Assembly (NCBI GenBank): GCA_043228905.1
Contig: JBHGNT010000004.1
Coordinates: 6,944,001-7,008,000, forward strand
Reading direction: 5' to 3'
Origin: Azolla caroliniana
Taxonomy: Eukaryota > Polypodiophyta
DNA length: 64,000 nt
Every line of letters begins with the position of its first letter. Within the stretch, counting starts at the first letter, position 1. A program made the translations under genes and the position numbers. The notes under the pieces are model-generated. The model was not told the DNA's origin, made no database searches, and saw only the letters and a list, made by a program, of their open reading frames with translations. Below, piece by piece: positions 32,501-43,055 of this stretch.

Positions 32501-34038
32501 TAAGTCGCATCCGTGAAGTTAACATGCTTAGCTTCACTGAAATAACATCAGATCTTTATGATCACCTTCGAGGAAAGTATCCTGATGACAATTATTTTGC
32601 AAAATACTGGGCAAGAGTCGAGTCTGGAACAGACACCACCACACCCTCGAAGGAATACTTCCACATTGCTAACGGTCTGCTCTACCGTAATGGGAAGGTT
32701 TGTGTTCCAGATTTACCTGAGGTCAAAAAGAGAATTCTTTTTGAATGCCATGATGCACCCTCAGCAGGGCACCCTGGAATACATCGTACACTCGTTCTCA
32801 TCTCCACTCAATTTTATTGGCCTAAGATGCGTCCTGACATACATAGCTATGTGACTAAATGTCACCAATGTCAGGTTAACAAAGCCGAGCGACTTAAAGC
32901 CGCAGGACTTTTACATCCCTTGGACATTCCCAATAATAAGTGGGAAAGTATATCCATGGATTTTATTGTTAGCCTTCCTCGCACCCAAAAAGGTCATGAT
33001 GCCATATGGGTTGTGGTTGACAGACTAACTAAAATGGCCAGATTTATTGCTACTAAAACCACGGTAACAGCTCCTGAATTGGCTTACCAATTCGTTGATG
33101 AGTTATTTCGTTTTTACGGGTTACCGATGGATATCGTGAGTGACCGAGATCCGAAGTTTACTAGTGACTTCTGGACGCAAGTCTTTAAGAAGTTAGAAAC
33201 TACGTTGAGCATGAGCTCCACGGATCATCCTCAATCCGATGGACAGACAGAACGAGTAAATCAAATTATTGAGGACATGCTTCGAGCATACGTTGGTGCA
33301 AAACCAACAAAATGGGAACGTTACCTCCCAATTTTGGAGTTTGCTTATACCAGCTCCAAGCATACGTCTACGGGATATAGTCCTTTTATGTTGATGTATG
33401 GATTTCAGCCACGAGCCCCGATTGATGTTAATATACATCATGATGAGTTGCGAAGTACGCAAAACTTTCTTCGGGATATGCAAGATATGTTGCATATTGC
33501 ACGGGATAATATAAAAACAGCTCAAGATAGAGCGCGTTTTTATGCCGATCATCGCAGGCAACCTCGTGTATTCAGCCCTGGACAGAAGGTATTTTTACGT
33601 GTACCTCACAATTCTAAGACATTGTCTACGGGTAAGTGCGCTAAGTTAGCCCCACGGTTTTGTGGACCTTTTACAGTCCTCAAACGCATTGGATCATCAG
33701 CCTATCGTCTCGCTCTTCCCGATGGTGTTGGAATCCATCCAGTCTTTCATGTAAGTCGTCTAAAAGAACTTCTAGGTTCTGGCGACAATACAGTTACAAC
33801 TGAAACTCTGGTTACTTCTGAAGATTTATCTTCTAAACCACATGTACCAGAAAGAATTCTCGATGTTAAAACAAAAAAATTACGTGCTAAGGAAATCCGA
33901 GAATTTAAAATAAAATGGATGGATAAATCAATCACAGATGCCACATGGGAACGCGAAACGACTCTAAGAACTAACTTCCCTAACTTTCCATTGCAAGAGT
34001 GCAATGTTTTAAAGAGGGGGAGTATGTTACGGGCATGA
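29515..34038 (+). CDS. Intact chromovirus Gag-Pol polyprotein (1507 aa)
   Basis: One uninterrupted frame. The first ATG is at 29515; the ATG at 29605 (MAQNNDPM, context CAATGG) may be the real start, giving 1477 residues. Gag is followed by a CCHC knuckle (C310-x2-C313-x4-H318-x4-C323), protease (FDSGSS, D389), RT with FLDD (D737-D738), RNase H ([11 protein letters not shown]889) and integrase with an HHCC finger (about 1079-1118) and D1149, D1210, E1246. A GPF module (FCGPFTV) and a C-terminal chromodomain-like segment (PERILDV to TWERE, about 1445-1482) follow, as in plant chromoviruses that target heterochromatin. The stop codon lies 14 bp inside the 3' LTR, so the polypurine tract is translated. 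The frame is clean, and the LTRs say the copy is young. Confidence 0.96.
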   Translation: MFAHDMFTPRQDVMTICLTLSYFFARNNHSMAQNNDPMPSAQAERPQGNPPGTMSIEAYILQVQHFLSSTAQQLTEFRQSQSALEARVISLQNEINRPDERQGEPSFVVKPFTGDKKERTEEAICTWLGRWESHFELYPTPDSTKIAYVGRELGGKAAAWWRGLRTLGRLPETWTDFVTVFKGQFLQPPSRTEAAQALMNLSSRKFSSLEDYVHHARTQIQKSGLEGDNWLIACFVNGIPNSDYHWIVHDKDPKSFEEAVEIVLRYQRTSKKDHNKPNEAPGTKQSQFVGKRKTPNEFMDRDYKRQHPFCVFCKKKGHTKEQCRKLQRKEHDAKPKATDHKGQIPNVLQVYTHHLSNCQCSFPHYVLGPNDLLRANGYINGSPVQFLFDSGSSHNFVNDRLVQIWGIQPTVSDHTYTVHLADGRVQHINGAIHSLGISIDTYIEEVDFHVMNLSTTDVILGYPWFYNKSSSLFIDWVRHSISFVLNDCTHFIQCVTKQSLSIVSSCPSISELSCSTLFYCVLDPDIHVYNIDNVSGQLTYFEQKQLDEIVNDFRDVFPSELPDGLPPKRNIDHRIDIVPGIAPISIPPYRLSRSEEDEVAKQLKDYLRMGYIRYSKSPWGAPVLLVKKKEGTWRMCINYRRLNKVTIKNSYPLPRADDLIDRLQGARYFTKLDLRTGYHQIRISEDDVPKTAFRTRYGHYEFLVMPFGLTNAPATFQQEMNDIFREQLGKFVVIFLDDILVYSRTLQEHARHVRFVLQILRDKQFYAKISKCEFFKKSITYLGHLITERGVEIDPSRIEKIKLWPTLRNIREVRSFLGFVGFLRKSLRNYSQLTTPFTDLLKGQTRKSTKPIVWNATLDLAFKELKDLVCKAPSLLLPDPSKPFEVETDASDYAIGDVLYQYGKPIAFESKKLDSAQCRYTVQEKELFAVIHALKTWRHYLYGNRFVVTTDHESLKYFCDQQDLKGRKARWADLIQDFDFSIRYRKGSMNTVADALSRIREVNMLSFTEITSDLYDHLRGKYPDDNYFAKYWARVESGTDTTTPSKEYFHIANGLLYRNGKVCVPDLPEVKKRILFECHDAPSAGHPGIHRTLVLISTQFYWPKMRPDIHSYVTKCHQCQVNKAERLKAAGLLHPLDIPNNKWESISMDFIVSLPRTQKGHDAIWVVVDRLTKMARFIATKTTVTAPELAYQFVDELFRFYGLPMDIVSDRDPKFTSDFWTQVFKKLETTLSMSSTDHPQSDGQTERVNQIIEDMLRAYVGAKPTKWERYLPILEFAYTSSKHTSTGYSPFMLMYGFQPRAPIDVNIHHDELRSTQNFLRDMQDMLHIARDNIKTAQDRARFYADHRRQPRVFSPGQKVFLRVPHNSKTLSTGKCAKLAPRFCGPFTVLKRIGSSAYRLALPDGVGIHPVFHVSRLKELLGSGDNTVTTETLVTSEDLSSKPHVPERILDVKTKKLRAKEIREFKIKWMDKSITDATWERETTLRTNFPNFPLQECNVLKRGSMLRA

Positions 34039-34491
34039 CCATATAATATCCCGTGGTGAGAATTGTCGTAGTATTCTATACACGTGGATAAGTGTGAGGG
34101 TTAAACAAAGAGTCTAAAGAAGGGGAGGATTACTTTTAATCCTCGGGATTGAGACAACCCATGAGGTCAAGTGTGAACATGGCTGGGGGCCTTGAGAATT
34201 ACTATAAATAAGAGGCCTAGCTACCCTCATTTGGGGGCATGCATTGACTACGTCGAGACTCTGTCCGTGAGTGGAACGACTCTTGTAGCAAGCGCGCTAT
34301 CGTCCAGGTACGACTCGACGCCAAGGCGGTGGTATGGGACGCCGATCGAGGCTCGAGTCCGTCTCGATCCCTTCGCTCGGGGGTGGTCGGGTGGATCGGC
34401 ACCCTTCTTTCTCTCTTTTCTCTCTATTCTTTCTAGATCTATCATTGATATATCCTTATTTTATGCTTACTTTAGTACCTAATCTCTAATA
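34025..34491 (+). repeat. 3' LTR of the young chromovirus
   Basis: 467 bp, one difference from the 5' copy by eye. The polypurine tract AAAGAGGGGGA precedes it (about 34012-34022). ACTAG follows at 34492-34496. A TATAAATA box is at 34203-34210. Confidence 0.95.
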
Positions 34492-34496
34492 ACTAG

Positions 34497-35379
34497 ACCA
34501 ACGAATGACCCGGTTACGGAGCGAGCATGAAGACTTGCCGAATGATTGTGGAAGCAGAAGAGATCTGTGTGGATCGATCATTTTCCAAAGTAATCCGGCG
34601 AGTGGCCGTGGAGTCACTCCGCATGCAGCAGAATTCCCACCCGGATGAAGGAAGCAGCTTGAGCAGTCTCCAAGACATGGAATCCATTCTGCAGGCATTA
34701 GCGATAGGGTAAGGCGATTCGGAACTGTTCTCGGCCTTCGAATTGGATTCAGACGGCGAATGCAGCACCCATTCAAATTACCGTTGTCGTGCCTTTCGGC
34801 TCCGGATCGTTGCGTGAGTCGGGTGGGAACCATTGGGGTTTTGGACTAGGAGGAAAGAAAATTCTAAGGCAATTAAGAATGTGAAATATATTGTAAGAAA
34901 GAAAGATATGAAAAATTCGTGAATCCCACGAGTATAGTGTATTAGTGAGTACTCAAATTAAGAGAGAAAGAAAATAGTTAGCAAATTCGTGGATCCCACG
35001 ATTATATTAATCAACCCTTGTAAAATAATCAACAACCTCTATACATCTTTCTCTCTTCCTTATATAGTGTTGGAAGAGTCTAAGTTTATCACATGCAAGC
35101 ATCATGCTTTTCCTATCTTTTGTTTTCATGCACACTGCATGTGCATGATTAGCTTTCTATCTCATCTTTTCTTTTAACTCGAGTGTCTATGCATGAATAA
35201 CTTTTTGTACCATGCATGTCTAGAAATTTTACATGGGATAAAGTTTAGTATAACTTTAAAATTCATAATACGCTAGTATAATGATAAGGCTTAACATTAT
35301 TAACATGGAGGTGCAAGGTTCGAATCTTGCCCTATGCATGTAATATATATATATTTTATACTTTCTTCTATTTACAAAT
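34497..35379. other. Continuation of the copia upstream region, then AT-rich spacer
   Basis: 34497-34860 presumably continues the sequence interrupted at 15247, since the ACTAG duplication joins them; no coding is recognised. Two related ATTCGTG(A/G)ATCCCACGA segments lie at 34914-34930 and 34984-35000. A tRNA-like module lies at about 35272-35345, with GGTTCGAATCT resembling a Pol III B box, followed by (TA)n. Nothing else can be assigned. Confidence 0.4.
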
Positions 35380-36170
35380 ATGTCTCTTCATCCGGTGAGA
35401 GACTCTCACTGGCCTTCTTCATCCGGCTCTTTCCAGTTCTGCTTCATCCGGTGCTTGCTAGTTTTCTTTGTCCGGTTCTTATCGGGACCTCCTTACGGAT
35501 ATCTTTGTCCGTTTCTCACCGACTCTCACCGGCCTTCTTCATCCGGCTCTTGCCGGGTCTCCTTACCGGTTTCGGTCCTTACCGGTTCCTTCTTCCGGTT
35601 CTCACCGGGTACTCCATGTCCTATCCGGAGAGACCAAAAATGTAATTTTTCACGTAGTGTGCGAATTACACTAGGACACCGTAGAAGCCACGACACCCCA
35701 GACGGACCGGAGGACGAGCAGTCGGATACCTTGCCAACACCAGAACCGGAATAAACGGAACTAGAAGCCCCAGACCGGCAAGCGGCGGATCAACCTCTTA
35801 CACCGCCACGTGAAACACCGAAAGAAGAGGAGGAAAGACCTCCGACACCAAAAGAAGAGGAGGAAAAACCTCCGACACCGAAAGAAGAGGAGGAAATACC
35901 TTTGACACCGAAAGAAGAGGGGAGACCTCCGACACCACCAGCCCGTGTTCCGACACCAGACGACGACATGCTGTTCCAATATCCCAAGTACCGGGATGAT
36001 CCGGACGCGGAAGCTCATGTCTATGCATTTCTACAAACATGGGAAGCAAACCATGTGTCGCAACGCTTGACCGCCGCCGAAGCAGAACGCTCGAAGATTG
36101 CACCGTCCCGGCACCATCACGACATTTGAGGACTTAAAAACTAGATTTTTACAGTTCTGCATATTTGTGA
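35380..36170 (+). pseudogene. Ty3/gypsy gag 5' fragment with CCGG-rich leader and TPKEEEE minisatellite
   Basis: 35380-35640 is a CCGG-rich segment containing two diverged copies of a roughly 113-bp unit (each with CCTTCTTCATCCGGCTCT). From about 35660 a frame with one stop (TAA near 35751) encodes acidic, proline-rich sequence, with four near-identical 30-bp units (about 35810-35935) encoding TPKEEEERPP-like repeats. A Gag motif follows (DPDAEAHVYAFLQTWEANH, then TFEDLKTRFLQF after a frameshift). It is cut off near 36170, so only the start of a gypsy gag remains. Confidence 0.65.
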
Positions 36171-36199
36171 AGAAGTTTGGTGGAGGAGACTTCCTCGTC

Positions 36200-36450
36200 C
36201 TCTTGTTGTAGGTGGATAACATGCTAATTGTTGGATGGGACCATATAAAAATGGGAATACTGAAGAAGGCCTTGAGTAGGTCATTCTTAATGAAGGATAT
36301 GGGTCCGGCAAGACAGATCCTAGGAATGCACATTGTCCGGGACTGGACAAAGACGCAATTGTGGTTGTCATTGAAGAAGTACGTGACAAAGGTGCTCGGG
36401 AGATTCAACATGGAAAGTGCAAATCATTATATGTATTATTTATGAATAGT
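36200..36450 (+). pseudogene. Ty1/copia RT fragment
   Basis: About 80 residues of a copia RT palm and connection: VDNMLIVG (a mutated YVDDMLIVG), FLMKDMGPARQILGMHI and YVTKVLGRFNM. The catalytic DD has become DN and both sides are truncated. It abuts the gypsy gag fragment on its left. Confidence 0.8.
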
Positions 36451-36470
36451 TGCCGTTGTAACTAAGAGAC

Positions 36471-36515
<45 letters not shown>

Positions 36516-37130
36516 GAGTGAGAGTGACTCCTTTGTAACCGTCGAGCTAACAAAGAAGAACTCAAGGTAGTTTTCGTGAAGTTTCTTATTGTATACCTTA
36601 CTCATATAGTGATTTCTTGGAGTTTGTGGACTCCCCTGATTTTTCCCTTTCTAGGTTTTCCAAGTAAAATACTAGTGTCCATGTACTTTGTTCTTGTCTG
36701 TTGTTTCTCCGTTGTCTTGGCTCTTGTGTCTCTCATTTTTGTACGCGTAAATTGGTTGTGGCTGGTTACATATTTTTGTACATATTGGTTGTGGTCAACT
36801 CCAACACAAACGACAAAAGATGAACATAGAACCCCATGGACATCCCATACCCTTGAATGTAGCCTTATGTTATAACTTGGTAGTTAACTGACTTACTGAT
36901 CCAACATATGAGAGCTTTGCCTCGCCAACAAACTCAATGGCGTCTCTAAGATGCCCGGTCAAATGGGGTGACTAGTCTCCTTTAGATAGCTAAACTCCTT
37001 AGGTGCCCAAAGCACCACATGTCCTTATGTGTCTCAATACCTTACGACTTGTTCCAAGTAATAGGATAATTGTTTTTCCACTTATCCTACCCTTAAAACT
37101 ATTAAAATTAGCCTTCAAAAACAATAATAA
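36451..37130. repeat. GA microsatellite and LTR-like spacer
   Basis: A GA tract (about 36473-36514) is followed by sequence similar to that after the GA tract at 2529-2548 (TTTGTAACCG, GAACTCAAGGTAGTT against GAACTCGAGGTCGTT), suggesting a shared LTR type. The rest holds no gene that I can support. Confidence 0.4.
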
Positions 37131-37720
37131 TTCTATGCATGAACAACAACCCCTTGAATTGCAAAATTTATGTAGGTCGAGAAGTAGTCTTTGACAAATT
37201 CACATCTTGGTACAACACAAAGATGACTACATCTAGAGGGGAAGATATTATCGAAGTGGATAACCAACCAAATAGAACATTTTTTAGTATGATAAGATAG
37301 TCCATTCACAAGTGGCCTACCCTCACAATGACTAGAATCGACAGAGGGAAGGGAAAAAAAATACTCGTATATGAGAAGAGCACAAAAATTATGATGAAGA
37401 GGATGCATAGTGCTACTCACACAAATCTATGAGCTCATGTACATCTCTAGGACCTAGGTACATCTCTAGATGGAGAATTCAATGCTCCTATGATGAGGAC
37501 ATTGAATATAAAGCGAACAACTATCAAAAGTCAAATGAGTAACTTTGCTACCCAATTTGAGAGAAGAATCTAGTTAACCAACTCAGGTACAATGACGATA
37601 TGTTAGAACGTTACATGAATGTGATGAAAGTGGCAGAAGTTACAAGCCTTGAAAGCTTCGCACAAGTGTTACAAGACCCTAGATGGGCAAATGCATCAAG
37701 GAGTTCCCTCGCATTTCATA
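37131..37720 (+). pseudogene. Decayed copia linker and start of RT
   Basis: Near 37175-37210 the frame reads SREVVFDKFTSWY, the segment following copia integrase. Near 37620-37715 it reads VAEVTSLESFAQVLQDPRWANA, the start of the copia RT region. Between them the frame is broken. No LTR or integrase accompanies it. Confidence 0.6.
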
Positions 37721-37779
37721 TGTTTTCTTTGACAAGATATCCATTCATTAGTATAAACAATTTACAAAGTTTTGATTCC

Positions 37780-38999
37780 TAAGTGATCGATGGAGGGAAC
37801 AACCATCTTGGCGACTGAAAGTGCCAAAAAGGAATGCCATTCTTCCAGGACATAAGTGGAGTAGCTTTCCACAAAGTAAGAATTTGATGACATTGAGCAC
37901 CTTTATCGTCAGAATCTCCACTTATGCAATCCCATTGACCCTTCAAAGTATAAACCATGTCCCGCAAAATATTATTTATCAATTCAGTTGGTGAGGCTCT
38001 AACTTGATGAAAAACGAGAGAACACCGAGCCTTCCAAATGTTATATATAGTAGTAGTACTCAATATCTCCCATAATGGTTTCCCCTCCTTCCCGTATCCC
38101 TAAAAACTGCATCAATACTAATGGAAGTACATAGACTCTTCGAGAGATAGTGTGAAAACCATGGTCCATAGATTCAGCATCTCAATGGAAAATAGGGCGG
38201 ACAAGCAATGTCCAAACCACCATGCCCCATGTGAATACCGATGGGGGAAAGTTGTTAACAAATATTCTAAGGGAGCGTTACCATACCAATTGGGACTCAG
38301 TGTAGTCCCATAGACTATGTTTTTGAGTTCCAGCTTGCAAATGACAATGAGCACAACTAGAGGATATGCCCATCTTATGCAACCATGTGCCAACAAGCAA
38401 GGCTTGATGCACAACTAACCATTGTACATGAAGTATTTGTCGTGACTGTTTTCCTGCCCATAGGTTAACCCAACACTTAGCAAGGAACTTCAGTGTAATA
38501 CCCTTCTGACTCTAGTATTGAAATTCAATTGGTAACACATCCAATCTATCCAACAAAATATGTCTTTGCAACTATATAGAATATTGGAAAAATTAAAGTT
38601 GTTACTAGTAAATGGATCTGTCCACTTATAATCAATTGGGTCCTATGCTAATCGGAACACAGGTTGTTTGCCCAACACGCATAACTTCCAATGTGGCCTT
38701 ATGTCCTCTATTGGCAGGTTAATATACCATTTGTGATCAACATAGCTTATTACCCTTATTTTGTGTTCCATGACATAGGGATAATCAATTACCATTTCCT
38801 ATCATTGAGACAATTGATTTGTGTTATCCACATCAAAATAACAAAAGGCCTTATTCTCTAAATACCCCTTTACCGTCAAGAGTACTTCCAATCTGGGAAA
38901 AACACCTACCAATCTATGGTAAGAGCTAGTGGGTGGTATGGTGGCTCTATTCATGGCTTCCTGAATTTGATGATACATTATTTGTGCTCTATGCATCCT
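37780..38999 (-). pseudogene. LINE-type non-LTR retrotransposon fragment (C-terminal zf-RVT region)
   Basis: The minus strand around 38460-38280 encodes QWLVVHQALLVGTWLHKMG followed by CAHCH and HSLWDY, the zinc-binding domain found after RT in plant LINEs. Further along, NIWKARCSLVFHQVR (about 38045-38000) matches the usual IWKARN end. Upstream (38750-38640) HKWYINLPIEDIRPHWKL reads as degenerate LINE sequence. Several stops and frameshifts break it. It is the only non-LTR retrotransposon piece noticed in the window. Confidence 0.7.
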
Positions 39000-39056
39000 A
39001 GCTTGTACTTGTTTTTGTTTTTCCTAGGAGCACATTTCATATGTTTACTTGGGGGG

Positions 39057-39428
39057 TGTAAAAGTTAATATGCGGAAACATGTAGACAAACCGGCTCAGT
39101 CGGATAACAACAGTAAAACAAAGATGAAGGTTTAATGGAAGCTTAAAAATACACAGTACATGGGAGAGACAAAGAGAGCAGAATAGCATAAACTTAATTC
39201 AAAATAATAACAATCTATAAATACAAATGTCCTACAAAACACTTTTTATACAAGTCCTTAAAAAGACTGACATGTACTTCAATGCTCATACGAGTGACTG
39301 ACACTATCTCCAAGGAATATGCCTACGTACTATGCTTGAAACATAGGCTCCAATGGCCTACCAGTTCTCCGTTCCGGCTCTAGGTTCCGGATACCGATCT
39401 AGATCCAGTTGAGCTTGCCCCCTCAACA
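39057..39428 (-). repeat. Copia LTR, minus orientation
   Basis: 372 bp starting TGTAAAAG and ending CTCAACA on plus. Read on minus it begins TGTTGAGGGGGCAAGCTCAAC, the same start as other copia LTRs here, and a polypurine tract (AGCTTGAGGGGCGG on minus) abuts it at 39429-39442. The element body to the right is almost entirely lost. Confidence 0.75.
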
Positions 39429-39442
39429 CCGCCCCTCAAGCT

Positions 39443-40632
39443 CAACTTGAGGTCAGATCTCTATGTGTGTCCACTAGTCCTCTCCTCCGGCTTCTCTTGG
39501 CGTCTTCCCGTCCGGTTCCACTTTCCACAACACGTCCGGTTCCATGCACCTCGACCTTCTTGGTCGACTTGTCTGCTCATAAGGCCCATCTCAACTCCTT
39601 CGTTGTTGCGACTCCGGCATGTCTTGACCCGTTGGTTCCTCCGTGTCGGTTTGACTTTCGTTGCCTCATTCGTTTGGCCTTCAGTTGATCTGGCTTCTCT
39701 GAATCAATCACCTCTTTCAAATCGTGTGACTTTGATTTGTTCTAGCTCTTGTTTGATTTGGTTATCCCCAATTTGTCCTCAATCTTTAGGCCCTTTACCC
39801 CATCATACCACGTCGGGTCTTGGCCTTCTCCTTCCGGTCAGCTCTGTCCTTCTTGACTGTGTCGTCGTCGCCGTTTGTTACGACTTGAGTCGACTCAACG
39901 TCCTTCTTCTTCTTGTCTCCTCCTATCTCTTTGGCTCTTTGTCCAGTGTCGTGGAGAAAATCGTCCCTAGGAGGAAACGAGAGAAACCGTGCACGAACCG
40001 GCCCTTCCATGTGTGGGCGTGTTAATTGATAACTTGTACATAATTATGTGTAGGGTGGCTGATGTGCATATACTAGGAAATCAATGCGTATCTCTGTCCG
40101 AAGGGACAAAGAATAAAGTAAGGTGACTGTGACTGAAGGAGAGGGGTCTCTCCCCAACGACCTATATAAGAAAGAGGAGAAGGAAGAACAGGTTATAAGG
40201 CGTTAGCGAGGATGAAGTGCTGCCGGGCCGTGTACCGAGCTCTCTCTCTCCTCCTTCAGTTGTCATTCTCTACGGGTTTTGGAGATTGTTGCCTCTATTT
40301 CGTGGAAATCCCGTGTGCTTCCAGCAGAGGCTCTCCCTTCACGTTTCTGTGTTTGGCATGTGACATCTGTGTGTGTGCATGGAACCCCGAGCTAGGTTTG
40401 TCGCCGGCTTGCCGGTTTTAATCGTTTGGCATTATAATCGAATCTTCTGTTTGTCTCTCTCTCTTTCTCTGTGATTCAGTAATTGCTCTTTTTCTGTCTC
40501 TCGCGTTCCTTGGTTCAGGGCCCCCGCGGTCTCGTCTCGTTTCACATGCGAAAGCGTAGTAACATGACACCAGTGCCATTACCTGTTTTCCCAGTTTCCT
40601 CCTTTCTCCCCCTCAAGTGTGGCATGTCGAGA
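39443..40632. other. Copia 3' remnant and unassigned LTR-like sequence
   Basis: 39443-40020 probably derives from the region between RNase H and the polypurine tract of the copia whose LTR is at 39057-39428; it is not clearly coding on either strand. 40021-40600 has a TATATAAG box (40163-40170) followed by CT-rich stretches (40238-40258, 40456-40474), so it looks like another plus-oriented LTR, but no partner is seen. Confidence 0.4.
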
Positions 40633-41356
40633 TGTTGAAGACCAAGATATTGAGAAATCATTGCGGAATAGATCAGAATAAACGAACTACGCGCTAAAAT
40701 ACGAATTACAGAAATGCAAGAAAGACGAGATAAACAACTATACACAAAGATTTACGTGGAAACCCTAAACGGGGAAAACCATGGGTGAACAAAATCTTCA
40801 CTATACAAAGTGGATATACAACACTGAGAGGAATACAACACTTTGTCGAGTGTATCAGCCGCACAGGGCTCTTCGCGTCTGTTGTTACTCACACAACTAT
40901 GGCGCGGCTCACACACACTCTCTCTCTCTCACTCTCTCCTGCACACAACAACTTCTGTTTTTACTCTATTCGTCACACACATAAAGTTTGCCCTAGTTGT
41001 ATATATACTTACACAAATTTCTGGCTATTTACATGCGTAGGCCTCATGGGGTGCACACGTAGACTATTTACAAGTATAGTCACCCGAGTTGGCTATTTAC
41101 ACGATTCCGGTTTCGGCCTCGGCCGAGTCACTCATCAACTCAGCTCCTCTCTCTTTCCCATGTGGAGGGACTTGTTTCCACACATCATCATTATTATTAT
41201 TACTATAATAATAATTGTCGAATCTTCAAACAATCGACTCATTGTTTTCGACTCTTCGACTGTCGGCTTTTCGAACAGTTGGATCTTCCCTGTCATCGAT
41301 TGTCGGCTTTTCGATTAGTCGGTTCTTCCTTCCATTGGAGGGACATATTCCCAACA
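40633..41356 (-). repeat. Probable 3' LTR of a copia fragment
   Basis: 724 bp from TGTTGAAGACC to CCCAACA; read on minus it starts TGTTGGGAATATGTCCC, a common plant LTR start. It directly follows the RNase H remnant at 41357-42290. It contains the AAACCCTAAACGGGGAAAACC-like segment typical of plant LTRs (about 40760) and a CT/CA-rich tract (40910-40945). Boundaries are by eye, with no second copy. Confidence 0.55.
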
Positions 41357-42290
41357 CAAGCATCTCTGAAAAATGTTGCAACTTATCGGTTCCGAGTGCA
41401 TTGGTGAAGATGTCGGCAATCTGCCGATCCATCTAGACGTACCAAAGGTCTACTTCACCGCTTAGGACCCACTCGCACACAAAGTGATAATGCACTTTTA
41501 TGTGCTTCGTGCGAGCATGGAAGACCAAGTTCTTGACAAGCTGCAAGCTACTCATGTTGTCATAGTAGATCGGGATCGGAGTCGGGACTTCGATCCCGAG
41601 GCCTTGCAGCAACCACCGAAACCATATGGCTTCATAGGTGGCAATGGTTGCGCCCCGATATTCGGCCTCAGTGCTTGAAAGAGCCATTGTTGGCTGTTTT
41701 TTGTTGCTCCATGCAACAGTTACGCTACCCAGAGAAAACATAAATCCAGATGTTGACCACCGATCTGACGCATCACCGGCCCAGTCATCATCTGTATATC
41801 CTACTAGCTTCTCGGTTATACCTTGTCGATATAACAATCCTCGGGCCTTAGTGCCGCTAACATACCTCAATATTCGGTGCACGCATTGAAGCTGCTCCAC
41901 GGTTGGCTTCTGCATGAATTGACTGATCACTCCAACTGGATAGCTAATGTCGGTTTGGGTGATCGTTAAATAAATAAGGCTTCCGACAATTTTTCGGAAC
42001 CGTCTCTCATTGCAGGCCGGTCTGGAGTCAGGACGAAGCTTCAAGTTCCGGTCCAAGGGTGTGGAGACTAGTCGGCAATCCATCATGTTGAACTTGTACA
42101 ACATATTCAACACATAATGTCGTTGAGAGAGCAATATGTCGGCGGGGGTATGGATCACTTCGATCCCGAGGAAGTAATGAAGGTCCCCTAGATCCTTCAT
42201 TTCGAATGCATCCGACAACTAGGACTTCACTTGGCCGATTTCAGCAAGTCCGGGTCCAGTGATGACCAGATCATCCACGTTGTCGTGAAG
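41357..42290 (-). pseudogene. Ty1/copia RT C-terminal and RNase H fragment
   Basis: The frame begins at the RT active-site region (VDDLVITG near 42280). It continues through a stop to a 261-codon open stretch (42218-41433) with MKDLGDLHYFLGIEV, GSLIYLT, YTDDDWAGD, STEAEYRGA and HARTKHIKVHYHFV, then past another stop to ADIFTNALGTDKLQHF. It is the 3' half of a copia pol, truncated just upstream of the DD motif, with about three stops. Confidence 0.9.
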
Positions 42291-43053
42291 ATTTTCGGGA
42301 ACGGTGTGAAAATCATGTGGAAAGGAGAAAACCGAGAAGGGGTTCACATTCACACTTCTCTCACTGTTTTCTTCTCAGTGAGTTATCCCACATATATATG
42401 CAGCTAACATGACTCTCTCTATATAAATACTCACTTATCTTACATGTATATATGACTATGTATATATACGTGTGTGTATTCATCTGAACTTCTATTTGAT
42501 TGAATCCTATTTCGGCTTTTCGACCGACTCCCCCCCACAAGGAGGGACGACCTTACATAACACAATTGACTTACCACAAAGTCAAGTCATTTCTTTAAAA
42601 AGTTGTATTTTCATCATTATACTTTTTCATTCTCATACATGAGAGCTTGCATGAGTGACATGGTTATCATGCATCACATGTAATGCATGAGCGCCAAATG
42701 GAAAACATGCATCGCATGCATTTCATGCATTACATGCATTGTATGTATGTCTTGCACCCTCACATGCATCATATGCATGGGGGCATCTAATAAAAGACTG
42801 GAGAAAAAAAGAAAGAGGGAAGGAAGGAATTAATCAAGCAAGCTATGTATTGAATTAAGAAAACAATAATAAAATCTAGTTATCTTATTGGTGACAGATC
42901 TTGTCTCTAAAAACTTGAAGTCAAGGGTTCATTCTCTATCTCAATCTCTCTCTCTCCATCTATCCATCTATCTATCTATCTTCAATACTTTCTCTCTTAC
43001 ACTGCTAAAAACATCGATTCCTTTCGGTCCAGGACCCCAGTGGTCCTGCTTCA
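42291..43053. other. LTR debris, ATGCAT-rich stretch and end of a 5' LTR
   Basis: 42291-42540 looks like part of a minus-oriented LTR next to a CTCCCCCCCACAAGG tract (polypurine complement, about 42528-42542). 42640-42785 is unusually rich in ATGCAT and TGCATG words. 42930-42985 has CT and CATCTATC repeats. The sequence up to CTTCA at 43053 is the end of the 5' LTR of the following gypsy element; its start could not be located. Confidence 0.45.
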
Positions 43054-43055
43054 TT

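Larger units (their letters stand above)
15253..34491 (+). mobile_element. Chromovirus (Ty3/gypsy) LTR retrotransposon, young, carrying a nested DNA transposon
   Basis: The element is bounded by 467-bp LTRs (15253-15719 and 34025-34491) and by perfect 5-bp duplications ACTAG (15248-15252 and 34492-34496). The LTRs differ at one position by eye (GAGGCCAAG against GAGGTCAAG), so it inserted very recently. Internal order is tRNA-Met primer site, a long leader, one intact Gag-Pol frame and a polypurine tract. The DNA transposon at 15744-27926 split the leader a few bases after the primer site; without it the element is about 7.05 kb, normal for a chromovirus. The target was the upstream leader of the copia at 10649-14683. 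Confidence 0.95.

Noticed and set aside
34800-34850. Primer site of the intact copia (TGGTTCCCACCCGAC on minus)
   Set aside because: It matches no tRNA 3' end I know, and no LTR edge could be confirmed there.
35272-35345. A genuine tRNA gene
   Set aside because: Only a B-box-like segment is present; no acceptor stem or anticodon arm can be folded by eye.
39447-40025. 192-codon plus-strand open frame rich in Leu and Ser
   Set aside because: It has no recognisable motif, and the stretch lies in the 3' remnant of a minus-oriented copia next to its LTR and polypurine tract; likely a chance frame.
42640-42790. ATGCAT-rich stretch as a seed-type RY promoter element
   Set aside because: It lies in LTR debris without a gene downstream; probably a simple-sequence effect.
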